NCBI RefSeq assembly: GCF_001298735.1
Contig: NZ_CYSP01000005.1
Span: forward strand, 62,001 to 126,000
DNA: 64,000 bases
Direction of reading: 5' to 3'
Source: Propionispora sp. 2/2-37
GTDB lineage: Bacteria; Bacillota; Negativicutes; Propionisporales; Propionisporaceae
The notes beneath the pieces are model-generated. The model worked only from the letters and a program-made list of their open reading frames with translations, searched no databases and was not told the DNA's origin. Positions 8,829 through 16,858 of the stretch are shown piece after piece. The translations under genes were made by a program, and so were the position numbers. Position 1 is the first letter of the stretch, and each line of letters opens with the position of its first letter.

Positions 8829-9955
8829 TATTGGCCCTCCTTATTCTGAGGAAGATGTAGTTTTGTACCGATCTCCGGCCGGGAACGCTGAAGCTTTTCA
8901 AAAGAAAACCGGGATACCGTCAATATTTCACAATCGGTAACCGCGCTGATGTCCGCTTGATGATATGCCTGCTCAAACAAGCCTACTGCACCGAGCACAT
9001 CACCGGCCTTAGCCTGAAAAATACGGCCGGTTTGATCGGCAATACGCATTTTTCCGGCAAGCAGCAGGTTGAGCTCATTGCACACATCGCCCCGGCGGAT
9101 GAAGTCATTCCCTTGTTTGCATTCGACTGGAACGGCAATATGCAGCAAGCTTTTGGCTTCGGCTTCGTTTAAGCCGTTTAGAACCGCCAGATCGGATAAC
9201 GGATAACCTGCCCGCCGGCTAACGAAATTCCACCACTCCTGTTCACCGGTCAACAGGCTTACAGGATAGCGGGAAGCTTCCGGAAAGTTAGCCAGATACC
9301 ATTCCCTGGCTGCCGTGGAATTGGTATATTTTTTGGCGATGCGCAAGTAAGGTGAGCGGATGGTCATAAAGTGTTCGATATCTTGCGGCATAAGTAAAAT
9401 AGGAACAACAAACCCGTAGCCCGGGTCCTGAAAGCCACTGGTAAACCGCCGGTACCCTAGCTGTTCATACATGGGGAGCAGATAGGGATTGCAGCCGCCA
9501 AAACTAAACTGAATATTGTGTTCTCTATAATATTCATACCCCCTTACCATAAGCTTAAAAAATACCGGTGTTCCATGAAAAAGAGGATCGACCATCACCT
9601 TGGTTCCCAAGCAAATAATTTTCTTATTAGGATTGAATTCTTGAAAACGTGTTAATTGGAAAATACGTACCAGGTCATCCGGGAAGTCTTCAGCCTTGCC
9701 CAAAGTCACCCGCACAGTGCCGATTATCCGGCCGTTTTCCAGGGCGGCATAGCCTAAATTACTCCACGGATCGAGCGCATCGGTAATTCTTTGCCGGGAG
9801 TGATCAATACCCGGAATGCTGCGGCTCATTTCGCTTATATGGACCTGATAACGGAAGCGGTAAATAGCCTCTTTTTCTGCCTGCGAAAAAGCCTCGAAAA
9901 TTTTGAACCTTTCCGAACCGGAAACAGTTTCAGTTCTGGATGGACGATTTAACAT
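8828..9955 (-). CDS. FeeM-like N-acyltransferase (GNAT) fused to a cyclic-nucleotide-type domain
   Basis: 375 residues. The first ~200 form a GNAT domain resembling N-acyl amino acid synthases and autoinducer synthases (YRFRYQVHISEMSR near 32, then GTVRVTLGKA and SFGGCNPYLLPMYEQLGYRR). The C-terminal ~110 residues form a cNMP-binding-type beta barrel (NDFIRRGDVCNELNLLLAGK, then GDVLGAVGLFE). The arginine that normally binds the cyclic phosphate is missing (QADISAVTDCE in place of an RxATV-like segment), so it may bind another ligand or act structurally. Minus-strand AAAGGATG precedes ATG 9955. It is coupled to the radical SAM gene, so the pair probably acts together, perhaps on an acylated small molecule; that is inference. 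Confidence 0.8.
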   Translation of the reverse strand: MLNRPSRTETVSGSERFKIFEAFSQAEKEAIYRFRYQVHISEMSRSIPGIDHSRQRITDALDPWSNLGYAALENGRIIGTVRVTLGKAEDFPDDLVRIFQLTRFQEFNPNKKIICLGTKVMVDPLFHGTPVFFKLMVRGYEYYREHNIQFSFGGCNPYLLPMYEQLGYRRFTSGFQDPGYGFVVPILLMPQDIEHFMTIRSPYLRIAKKYTNSTAAREWYLANFPEASRYPVSLLTGEQEWWNFVSRRAGYPLSDLAVLNGLNEAEAKSLLHIAVPVECKQGNDFIRRGDVCNELNLLLAGKMRIADQTGRIFQAKAGDVLGAVGLFEQAYHQADISAVTDCEILTVSRFSFEKLQRSRPEIGTKLHLPQNKEGQ

Positions 9956-10007
9956 GTTGGGTCATCCTTTCTTTTTATAAATGGAAATCTACGACTTGTG
10001 CCTTCTT

Positions 10008-10025
10008 TCAAGTTAATGGACTCAT
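10008..10025 (-). other. Five-codon micro-ORF behind a perfect ribosome binding site
   Basis: Minus-strand TAAGGAGGTG (10040-10031), 5 nt and ATG encode MSPLT then TGA. The ribosome binding site is better than that of any full gene nearby. It lies 50-odd nt before the GNAT start and 75 nt after the kinase terminator, and could be a leader peptide or a relic of a lost gene start. A second possible short frame (MSWQSRR) lies just upstream. Confidence 0.35.
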
Positions 10026-10099
10026 AAAATCACCTCCTTATTTACTGTTTACCTCCTGCTCTGCCACGACATGTCCTTCTTAAAATGCTGACAGGGCGT

Positions 10100-10127
10100 A
10101 AAAAAAAAGAAGGCCTTTACGGCCTTC
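10100..10127 (-). terminator. Intrinsic terminator after the histidine kinase gene
   Basis: Minus-strand GAAGGCC/GGCCTTC stem with a 5-nt loop followed by a run of eight or nine T. It separates the kinase from the GNAT-radical SAM pair, although read-through is possible because no clear promoter follows it. Confidence 0.9.
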
Positions 10128-10141
10128 CCCTTTCTGGTAGA

Positions 10142-11788
10142 CTAGCTGCGTTGAAATCTTATGTAAATTTTTGTCCCGGCCGGGCCTGTATCAATGTCCA
10201 GTTGAGCATTGTGCCTGTGAGCAATGCGATAACAGATGGCCATACCCAGGCCGGTACCGGTTGCTTTGGTAGTGAGGAACGGTTTACCCAGGTTGTCGAG
10301 AATCTGCTGGGGGATGCCTGGCCCCTGATCGGTGACGGTCAGTACAATTTCATCAGCAGCGGTATCTGTTCTAATATGGAGCCTGCCCCCTGACGACATA
10401 GCTTCGATGGCGTTGCGGGTCAGATTCAGCAGGAGTTGTTTGATTTCCTTGGCATCAAGATACAGGTCGGGAATTTTACCAAGTTCGAGGCTGGTCTCAA
10501 TATTGGAGGAAACAGCATCCGCCTGAATCAAAGGATGTATGGATAATATAATTTCGTTAAGGCTGCATTGCTTCATGTTGATGCTTTTATCCTTACTTAG
10601 CGCAAGGTATTCGGTAATAATATGGTTGGTCCGGTCAAGTTCGTCCAGTATTAGATTAAACTGTTCATTGTAGTGTTGAAACTCCTGCTTGTTGCGGAAC
10701 AACTGCAGATAGCCGCGTACCGTGGTAAGGGGATTGCGGACTTCATGCGCGAGGTTGGCGGCCATCTGCCCAACAATGTTCAAGCGGTCAAGACGTGCCA
10801 CATCCTGTTCCAGCAGAACGCGCTTGGTAACATCGCGTATAATTCCCTCAACCGCAACCGGTTTGCCGTCGGAAGCGCTAACAATGGTTTGTTTCGGTTC
10901 TACCCATACCATGTCGCCGTTTTTATGTTCCATCCGGAGTATCGCAGATTCATTAAAGCCAGGCGGCGACTTAAGCAGCTTTTTGAATTTTGTCCGGTCA
11001 TCGCGATGAATAATGCGCATGACCGCACGAAACGTTTTTAAATCAGCCGCCTCATAGCCGGTAAGCTGTTTCACAGCCGGGCTGATATATTCGAATCCGG
11101 CAGGAGCAAGCAATTGATAGCGGTAAATGACATCGGTGGCGTTCTCGGCCAGCAAACGATAATACTTTTCCTTAGTGGCAAGTTCGTTTCGCATTTTTTC
11201 AAAATAAATAAAAACCGTGCCAATTGCGACGATAGACCTCAGTAATCCATCAATCAAATAGCCCCAGGGTACAAACCAACTAACTGACAACAGAAACGGC
11301 ATATCCAAGGTATGCAGGCCAAGCAGGATAAAGGCCCAGGTCGTCAGCCGCTTGCCTAAGCCGCGAATGTTGACTTCCCGGACAACAATGCCAGTACCAA
11401 TATAGGTAAGTCCGATATATACAATACCGGGAACAATATATACTTCTGTAGGCATTTCCATTAGCATTGCTGAAGTACTAACTAGAAGGATTATTATACT
11501 TGAAATTATCCAAAGTCTGGGGACACGTTTGCCGACTAGTTTTAACGTTCCCATTGTCATAAGCAAATTGTAAGAATAACAAAGTAATAAAAATATGATA
11601 ATCAAAGGTACAGATGATCGTTCAATAAAAGAGATTTCGAAAAAAACAATTCTGATTTCATGCAAAATCCATGCAATCATCCACATCGCCAGATAGGTAT
11701 GCTTATATTGAAAGTAAAGATATGTATAAGTTAAAACCATTAAAAAGGTGGCAATAATGTTTGCCGTAACAGCGGTCTCCATCGACAT
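10142..11788 (-). CDS. Membrane-anchored PAS histidine kinase (sporulation-kinase type)
   Basis: 548 residues: about six membrane helices (1-195), a PAS domain (about 215-335; YRYQLLAPAGFEYISPAVKQ, then GIIRDVTKR), a HisKA dimerisation domain with phospho-acceptor His in LAHEVRNPLTTVRGYLQL, and an HATPase domain (NLTRNAIEAM, DQGPGIPQQI, GTGLGMAICYR). All catalytic boxes are intact. No response regulator gene is adjacent. Orphan kinases of this layout in spore formers often feed the Spo0F/Spo0A relay, but that role is inferred. It is transcribed away from queC, with a ~310-bp shared upstream region. Confidence 0.92.
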   Translation of the reverse strand: MSMETAVTANIIATFLMVLTYTYLYFQYKHTYLAMWMIAWILHEIRIVFFEISFIERSSVPLIIIFLLLCYSYNLLMTMGTLKLVGKRVPRLWIISSIIILLVSTSAMLMEMPTEVYIVPGIVYIGLTYIGTGIVVREVNIRGLGKRLTTWAFILLGLHTLDMPFLLSVSWFVPWGYLIDGLLRSIVAIGTVFIYFEKMRNELATKEKYYRLLAENATDVIYRYQLLAPAGFEYISPAVKQLTGYEAADLKTFRAVMRIIHRDDRTKFKKLLKSPPGFNESAILRMEHKNGDMVWVEPKQTIVSASDGKPVAVEGIIRDVTKRVLLEQDVARLDRLNIVGQMAANLAHEVRNPLTTVRGYLQLFRNKQEFQHYNEQFNLILDELDRTNHIITEYLALSKDKSINMKQCSLNEIILSIHPLIQADAVSSNIETSLELGKIPDLYLDAKEIKQLLLNLTRNAIEAMSSGGRLHIRTDTAADEIVLTVTDQGPGIPQQILDNLGKPFLTTKATGTGLGMAICYRIAHRHNAQLDIDTGPAGTKIYIRFQRS

Positions 11789-12102
11789 GAAATCAACTCC
11801 TAGAGGTAGTCCGTGATTAAGTTTATATTGGTTATAAGAACTTTTATAATATTAATCCGGTAATTTGAGCTATAAAAAATTTGATATATCCTAATTTTCT
11901 AGATAAACATCCAAATCCCTCCTACATATTTCCATATATTCCAATACTAACCGACAATTCTTTCTGCTTTTCGATAAAATTAACATAAATTTTTGTCGGC
12001 CCCAGTGAACTGCGGGACAGGCTGACTGCTGAAATTAGGTTTTTTGTTGTGATATAATAAACGAAGCGACAAATAAAGAGTTAGGTACAGGGGGACAAAA
12101 GC
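11789..12102. promoter_or_regulatory. Divergent regulatory region; queC promoter at 12029-12058
   Basis: An A/T-rich region between the kinase and queC. A plus-strand -10 TATAAT lies at 12053-12058 with a weak -35 CTGAAA at 12029-12034 (18-bp spacer). No preQ1 riboswitch pattern (C-rich stem plus A-rich tail) was found before queC, although one would be plausible there. Confidence 0.5.
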
Positions 12103-12762
12103 ATGTTGAAATCTCAGGGGGCAATGGTTGTGTTCAGTGGCGGACAAGACAGCACGACCTGCCTGTTTTGGGCCAGAGAACAATTTGGGCAGGTGGAAGC
12201 CATCACATTTAACTACAACCAACGTCATAAAGATGAAATTAAATTCGCTCAAAAAATATGTACGGATTTGTCTATTCCCCACAGTGTATTGGATATGAGC
12301 TTGCTGAATCAGCTGACAGCCAATGCGTTAACACGTGACGATATTGCCATTGCCTATGGCGAGAATGGAAATCCCCCCTCGACTTTTGTTGACGGGCGGA
12401 ATTTACTGTTCCTGTCGTTTGCAGCCATTGCCGCAAAACAGAAGGGCTTCCGGCATATTGTAACCGGAGTATGCGAAACCGACTTCAGCGGTTATCCGGA
12501 TTGCCGTGATGTTTTCGTAAAATCGCTGAATGTTACCTTGAATCTGGCAATGGATTACCAGTTTGTACTGCATACACCGCTGATGTGGATTGACAAAGCG
12601 GCCACCTGGGAAATGGCGGATAAAATGGGTAAACTGGAATATATAAGGGATAATACGCTCACCTGTTACAACGGTGTAATCGGCAGCGGCTGCGGTGATT
12701 GTCCGGCCTGCAAGCTCCGCAATGAAGGCTTGCGCAAGTATTTGGAGCGAAGGGGAAGATGA
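12103..12762 (+). CDS. queC: 7-cyano-7-deazaguanine (preQ0) synthase
   Basis: ATP-dependent ligase converting 7-carboxy-7-deazaguanine and ammonia to preQ0 in queuosine biosynthesis. The PP-loop [11 protein letters not shown] is at residues 9-19, and the zinc site [18 protein letters not shown] is at the C-terminus with its cysteines intact. Length (219) is normal. CAGGGGGA precedes ATG 12103. It is the first gene of queC-queD-queE; queD begins 1 nt after its stop. Confidence 0.97.
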   Translation: MLKSQGAMVVFSGGQDSTTCLFWAREQFGQVEAITFNYNQRHKDEIKFAQKICTDLSIPHSVLDMSLLNQLTANALTRDDIAIAYGENGNPPSTFVDGRNLLFLSFAAIAAKQKGFRHIVTGVCETDFSGYPDCRDVFVKSLNVTLNLAMDYQFVLHTPLMWIDKAATWEMADKMGKLEYIRDNTLTCYNGVIGSGCGDCPACKLRNEGLRKYLERRGR

Positions 12763-12763
12763 C

Positions 12764-13156
12764 ATGACTGGATTTACCATTAAAGCAACCAAGATTTTTA
12801 CCTTTGATGCCGCCCATTTTCTGGTTGGGCACAAGGGAAAGTGTGCATCGACACACGGCCATACTTACCGGCTGGAGGTTACGGTATCACGGAAAAAGCA
12901 GGCAGCCATAGCCGGCGGTTCCAGCGATAGTATGGTGATTGATTTTACAGATTTGAAAAAGATCGTCCATGAAGAGATTATCGATCAGGTTGACCATAAA
13001 ATGCTCAATGATGTGTATGATTTCCGGACCACCTCGGAGAACCTTGCCGTTCATTTTTTCCGCGTGCTCACCGGCCGTTTAGACCTCCTGGACATTCAGG
13101 TGGAACGGATAAAACTTTGGGAATCGGCTTCCTCCTATGTTGAGGTGGAAACATGA
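12764..13156 (+). CDS. queD: 6-carboxy-tetrahydropterin synthase
   Basis: Converts 7,8-dihydroneopterin triphosphate to 6-carboxy-5,6,7,8-tetrahydropterin, the second step of the preQ0 pathway. The zinc-binding histidines are seen in FDAAHFLVGHKGKC and THGHTYRLEV, and the catalytic DHKMLND region is present. ATG 12764 is chosen because AGGGGA lies 7-8 nt upstream and MTGFTIKATKIFTFDAAH fits the family start; a longer in-frame extension overlaps queC. The 3' end overlaps queE by 4 nt (ATGA), indicating coupled translation. Confidence 0.96.
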   Translation: MTGFTIKATKIFTFDAAHFLVGHKGKCASTHGHTYRLEVTVSRKKQAAIAGGSSDSMVIDFTDLKKIVHEEIIDQVDHKMLNDVYDFRTTSENLAVHFFRVLTGRLDLLDIQVERIKLWESASSYVEVET

Positions 13157-13746
13157 GCGGGTCATACCCTGTCATTGAGCTGTTTGAAAGCATACAGGGC
13201 GAAGGATATTTTCAAGGGCTCGGGGCCGGCTTCATTCGTCTGGCCGGCTGCAATCTGCGCTGTTCCTGGTGTGACACCAGACAGGCTTTGACGCTGGAAA
13301 AGGCAGCCCTGATGACCATTGATGAAATCCTGCGGGCCGGAAGGTTTACACAGCCCCGTGTTATTATTACAGGTGGCGAACCTACCCTGCACGATTTGGG
13401 GCCTCTGGTAAAAGCGCTTAAATCTGTGGGGAAATATGTATGCCTCGAAACCAATGGGACGAATCCTGTTCCGGCGGAGTGGGGCATCGACTGGATTACC
13501 GCTTCCCCAAAACCGGACAGCAACTATGTTCTTCGCTGCCGCGCCGATGAATTGAAATATGTGGTGGACAGCACGTTTGCGGCAGCCGTTGTCTCTGCCG
13601 GGGCTGTGCCGGCAGAGCGGATTTATCTTCAGATTGAAGGAGGCAAAGCAGAATCAGCCGCTAAAGCGTACCAAATTGTTATGGAAAATCCTCATTTACA
13701 GTTGCGGGTTGGTACGCAATTGCACAAGATGATTCATGTGGAATAG
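13153..13746 (+). CDS. queE: 7-carboxy-7-deazaguanine synthase (radical SAM)
   Basis: Radical SAM enzyme that contracts the 6-carboxy-tetrahydropterin ring to 7-carboxy-7-deazaguanine. Residues ESIQGEG (12-18) and the cluster motif CNLRCSWC (C-x3-C-x2-C) are typical, followed by ITGGEPTLH. At 197 residues it is a short QueE form. The start overlaps the end of queD. queC, queD and queE together supply all steps from dihydroneopterin triphosphate to preQ0; queF and tgt are not in this window. Confidence 0.96.
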   Translation: MSGSYPVIELFESIQGEGYFQGLGAGFIRLAGCNLRCSWCDTRQALTLEKAALMTIDEILRAGRFTQPRVIITGGEPTLHDLGPLVKALKSVGKYVCLETNGTNPVPAEWGIDWITASPKPDSNYVLRCRADELKYVVDSTFAAAVVSAGAVPAERIYLQIEGGKAESAAKAYQIVMENPHLQLRVGTQLHKMIHVE

Positions 13747-13779
13747 CCTTCCGGCAATTCATAGTAAAGCTATTGCCGT

Positions 13780-14142
13780 TTGAAGCCTAACTGGCCGCTG
13801 CTAGGGGCCTGGTTTTCGGAAATACTTGCACAGAATACGGAGAAAAGCTTACAGAACTTACCGCCAGACAAACCGACAGATTTGTATTATAATATTCCTA
13901 TAAGAGAATTGCCCTCAGAGGCAATTTTATTTATATTCAGGAAGGTAGTGAACAGTGTGAAACCGCAACGGGAGAATATTCGGTCCATGGGGTTAATCGG
14001 CAGTTTGATCTCATATTTTTTCGTTGGCCGCAAGAAAAAAGAATCGCTCAATCAACCGGGAAAAAGTGAAATTGCCGCTGGAAAGCATCCCAAGGCAGAG
14101 CATGGAGCAGAAATTTCCCAAGTGACAATTTCAAGAATATAA
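13780..14142 (+). CDS. Hypothetical protein, start uncertain
   Basis: A possible 120-residue frame starting at TTG 13780 just after queE, with no good ribosome binding site at that start. An internal GTG at 13957, about 10 nt after AGGAAGG, would give a 62-residue basic protein (MKPQRENIRSMGLIGSLISY), and this seems the better-supported start. It has one short hydrophobic stretch and a Lys-rich tail. I recognise no family. Confidence 0.4.
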   Translation: MKPNWPLLGAWFSEILAQNTEKSLQNLPPDKPTDLYYNIPIRELPSEAILFIFRKVVNSVKPQRENIRSMGLIGSLISYFFVGRKKKESLNQPGKSEIAAGKHPKAEHGAEISQVTISRI

Positions 14143-14464
14143 ACTTTGCATTATTTTGACACAGAGCCGTAGACGGAGTTTGTCCGTTTGCGGCATTTTA
14201 AATTTCGCTTTTAAAAAGCCGGCACGATTATCATTGCCCGGTAAAATATAACTACCGCCGATTTTATAACCTGAATATACGCCTGTATCGGTTTCAGGAA
14301 GTCGGAAAATGCGTTGAATTTTACTCTGGCTCATTCCTTTTTATAGCAGAGAATATGAAAATGATGGATGTTATAACCAGCACCAGTATTTGTCCTGTCA
14401 TAAATTTGTCATTCTTTCTCTGTAAGATAAAATCGTAAGGATTTTATGAAGGAGAGGAAAGAAA

Positions 14465-14932
14465 ATGAGGAAAGGGCTAGTTTTTGTATTGGTCGGTCTG
14501 TTTATGCTGGCATGGTCCGGCAGTGTTTTTGCGTGGTCACCGGAATTGGAAGGGCAGCCGGAGGATTTCCGGCTGGGGAGAAGTCAGGGGTATTTTATCT
14601 GGCATGATGATGACGGGCTTCATCTTAGAACAACGACTAAATATAGATCCCATATATTCAGCGGGATTTTACATACAGACGGACGGTTTACAGACGTAGA
14701 CGGTGTACGGCTTGAAGATAATGACCGGTATAAGGTAAAACAGGGCGGCCATACCATAGATTTTCGCTTTGATACTTCTGGTGGTGCAGACGGCATTGAT
14801 TTTAAGGTATCGGGCGGTAAAAAAGTGGAATTTGAATTATATATGGATGGACACAGAATTTCTCCGTATAAAATTTATGGCGGAGAAGATAATTGGCATC
14901 CGGAGTCCAACCGGTTTAAAATTAAGAAATAA
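14465..14932 (+). CDS. Secreted protein of unknown function
   Basis: 155 residues with a clear signal peptide (MRKGLVFVLVGLFMLAWSGS, cleavage probably after VFA at 23) and a mature part rich in Asp, Gly and aromatic residues. The pattern FIWHDDDGLHLRTTTK, FRFDTSGGADGIDFKVSGGK suggests a beta-sandwich, and FELYMDGHRISPYKIYGG could carry ligands. I do not recognise a named family. AAGGAGAGGAAAGAAA before ATG 14465 is a strong ribosome binding site. It is flanked by a terminator and transcribed alone. Confidence 0.85.
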   Translation: MRKGLVFVLVGLFMLAWSGSVFAWSPELEGQPEDFRLGRSQGYFIWHDDDGLHLRTTTKYRSHIFSGILHTDGRFTDVDGVRLEDNDRYKVKQGGHTIDFRFDTSGGADGIDFKVSGGKKVEFELYMDGHRISPYKIYGGEDNWHPESNRFKIKK

Positions 14933-14937
14933 AGCAT

Positions 14938-14982
14938 AAATAGTTAATCCCCGGCGCTTACTGCCGGGGATTAACTATTTAT
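14938..14982. terminator. Bidirectional terminator
   Basis: A perfect 15-bp stem (TAGTTAATCCCCGGC with its complement, 7-nt loop) lies between the secreted-protein gene and the convergent ZIP transporter gene. Confidence 0.85.
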
Positions 14983-14989
14983 GCTTGCA

Positions 14990-15793
14990 TCAGTCGGCCA
15001 GCAATAAACTGACAGCCATGATCAGCATTCCGGATATCAGTCCGTATATGGACAGGTGATGTTCGCCAAATTGCTCGGCTGCCGGCAGTAATTCGTCAAA
15101 AGAGATAAAAACCATAATGCCGGCAATGATGGCAAAGGTAAGTCCAAGAACAAATTCATTCAAAAACGGCTGCAGAAACAAGTAGCCGATGATGGCACCT
15201 ACCGGTTCAGCCACACCGGACAAAAAAGAGTAAAGGAAAGCCTTCTGTTGACTGCCGGTTGCATAAAAAATCGGCAATGAAACCGCAATTCCTTCCGGAA
15301 TATTGTGAATTGCAATGGCAACAGCGATCATCATCCCCATTGCCGGGTCATTGATGGTGGCTAGAAAGGAGGCAATCCCTTCGGGGAAATTATGAATGGC
15401 AACGGCAAGTCCGGTAAAAACTCCCATCCGTAATAATTTTTGATCTTTGTGTTCCTGACTGCCTGCCTTTTCCACATGGCTGACTTCATGCGGGTTTACA
15501 GGGTGGGGAACCAAACGATCGATGAGGCTGATTAACAGCATGCCGCCGAAAAAGCCGCCCACAGCAAGCCAGCCTCCCAGCGAATGCCCTGCATAATGCA
15601 CCAGGGAAGCTTTGGCTTCGGACATCAGTTCGATCATGGAAACATAAATCATAACCCCGGCGGAAAATCCCAGAGCGGCACAAAGCAACCGGGTATCTGT
15701 CCGTTTGGCAAAAAGTGCCATCAGACTGCCGATTCCGGTGCTTAAACCAGCGAAGGAAGTCAAAGCAAATGCCAACCAAAAGTTTTCCTGCAT
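14990..15793 (-). CDS. zupT: ZIP-family divalent metal transporter
   Basis: A 267-residue inner-membrane metal importer of the ZIP/ZupT family (zinc, iron and other divalent cations). About eight membrane helices are seen, with the two metal-coordinating motifs AVAIHNFPEGIASF and AIAIHNIPEGIAVS in helices 4 and 5. A charged, His-containing loop (VPHPVNPHEVSHVEK) lies between helices 3 and 4. Minus-strand AAGGAG precedes ATG 15793. There is no adjacent metal regulator; a Fur homologue lies far away at 61.6 kb. Confidence 0.93.
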   Translation of the reverse strand: MQENFWLAFALTSFAGLSTGIGSLMALFAKRTDTRLLCAALGFSAGVMIYVSMIELMSEAKASLVHYAGHSLGGWLAVGGFFGGMLLISLIDRLVPHPVNPHEVSHVEKAGSQEHKDQKLLRMGVFTGLAVAIHNFPEGIASFLATINDPAMGMMIAVAIAIHNIPEGIAVSLPIFYATGSQQKAFLYSFLSGVAEPVGAIIGYLFLQPFLNEFVLGLTFAIIAGIMVFISFDELLPAAEQFGEHHLSIYGLISGMLIMAVSLLLAD

Positions 15794-15930
15794 CGTTCAT
15801 CTCCTTTTTATTAAAAAGTTTGGTAAGTTACTTATTATGTAGTATTTGTTGCAATTCCGTAGATATGGAAAATATCGGCTTTAGGTGTATGAGGAAATAT
15901 TGCTATAAACAGTATTTAGACTGCAAAACA

Positions 15931-15965
15931 GAAAAATCCTGCTGCTTTTCGGGCAGGATTTTTTG
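15931..15965. terminator. Intrinsic terminator
   Basis: AAAAATCCTGC and GCAGGATTTTTT arms (loop about 10 nt). It lies after the stop of the minus-strand DedA gene and before the zupT promoter region. Confidence 0.8.
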
Positions 15966-16087
15966 CAATCACAATACAATTTCCGCAACCATCCTCCGAT
16001 CGATACTCGTTGATCCGGGCGGAGCAGGAACAAAACGGGAGATGGGTAAACCCAATTATAGGCCGGTTGCCGGTATAACCGATGGTG

Positions 16088-16681
16088 TTATTTATGCCTG
16101 GTTAGCGGCAGGAACTCCCTGCATAAATAGACGAATAGGAACACGCTGCCGCCGACGGCAATCCACGTAAACCAGGGGCTGTCGATGATCCACTGCCAGC
16201 GGCTGCCGATAGCGGCCCCGGCCCCGAGGAAAATGGTAAGCCAGAGGATGGCGTGAACCATGTCGTAGACAAGAAATTTAACGATAGAAATACCGCTGAT
16301 CCCGGCAACATAAGGGGTAATATTTCCTATCGTCGGCAGAAAGCGGCCACCGACAATATAAAGCGGAGCTGATTTTTGCAACAACTCCTGTGCTTTATCG
16401 ATACGCTTGGGCGTTAGCTTGATATAGCGCAGCCACTTTTTTATAAAGGCTTCTCCAATATGGCGCCCGATCATAAAGGCGGAAAACGAACCGAAGAGAT
16501 AGCCCAGCAGCGATATCAGCCAGGCCAGAACAATGTTAAACTCTCCCTGTTTGGCTAAAAAACCTGCAAACAGTACCAGTACGCTGCCGGGAAAAGGCAG
16601 CCCAACGGCTTCCAAAAATACTCCGGCGAATACCCCTGTCAACCCCAGACTGCTTAAAAAGTCAAGAATCCTGTCAAACAC
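16088..16681 (-). CDS. DedA-family membrane protein
   Basis: 197 residues with the VTT/DedA domain: FLEAVGLPFPGSVLVLFAGF near the N-terminus, the re-entrant GRFLPTIGNITPYVAGIS and about five hydrophobic segments. Family members include lipid (polyprenyl-phosphate, phosphatidylethanolamine) flippases needed for envelope homeostasis; the cargo here is unknown. The start is GTG 16681, preceded on the minus strand by GGGAGGG 8 nt away. A ZIP gene lies downstream after a terminator, and the phosphodiesterase-methyltransferase gene is divergent. Confidence 0.9.
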   Translation of the reverse strand: MFDRILDFLSSLGLTGVFAGVFLEAVGLPFPGSVLVLFAGFLAKQGEFNIVLAWLISLLGYLFGSFSAFMIGRHIGEAFIKKWLRYIKLTPKRIDKAQELLQKSAPLYIVGGRFLPTIGNITPYVAGISGISIVKFLVYDMVHAILWLTIFLGAGAAIGSRWQWIIDSPWFTWIAVGGSVFLFVYLCREFLPLTRHK

Positions 16682-16858
16682 AATTAACCCTCCCAGCCTA
16701 TTATGTCTGACAATGGCATTAAATATTTATCCGGTTATTGAGTCCAGAACGGTAGAATAAGTAATCATCATGCTTAAAGCGCTATTGGCAAGAAAGTTAG
16801 CAGCCGGTTCTCACAGTGCCTGCATCTGCGACATAAGCTATTAGCAGGAGGCGATGCA

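Noticed and set aside
10722..11041. Plus-strand frames antisense to the histidine kinase
   Set aside because: They mirror the HisKA/PAS coding region and lack ribosome binding sites; codon pattern favours the minus strand.
12001..12102. Possible preQ1 riboswitch before queC
   Set aside because: I looked for the C-rich stem-loop and A-rich tail of preQ1-I/II and found neither.
14131..14334. 67-residue minus-strand frame (MSQSKIQRIFRLPETDTGVY...)
   Set aside because: An AAAAGGA lies directly against the ATG with no spacing, and it overlaps the hypothetical gene at 13780-14142. The product resembles nothing I know.
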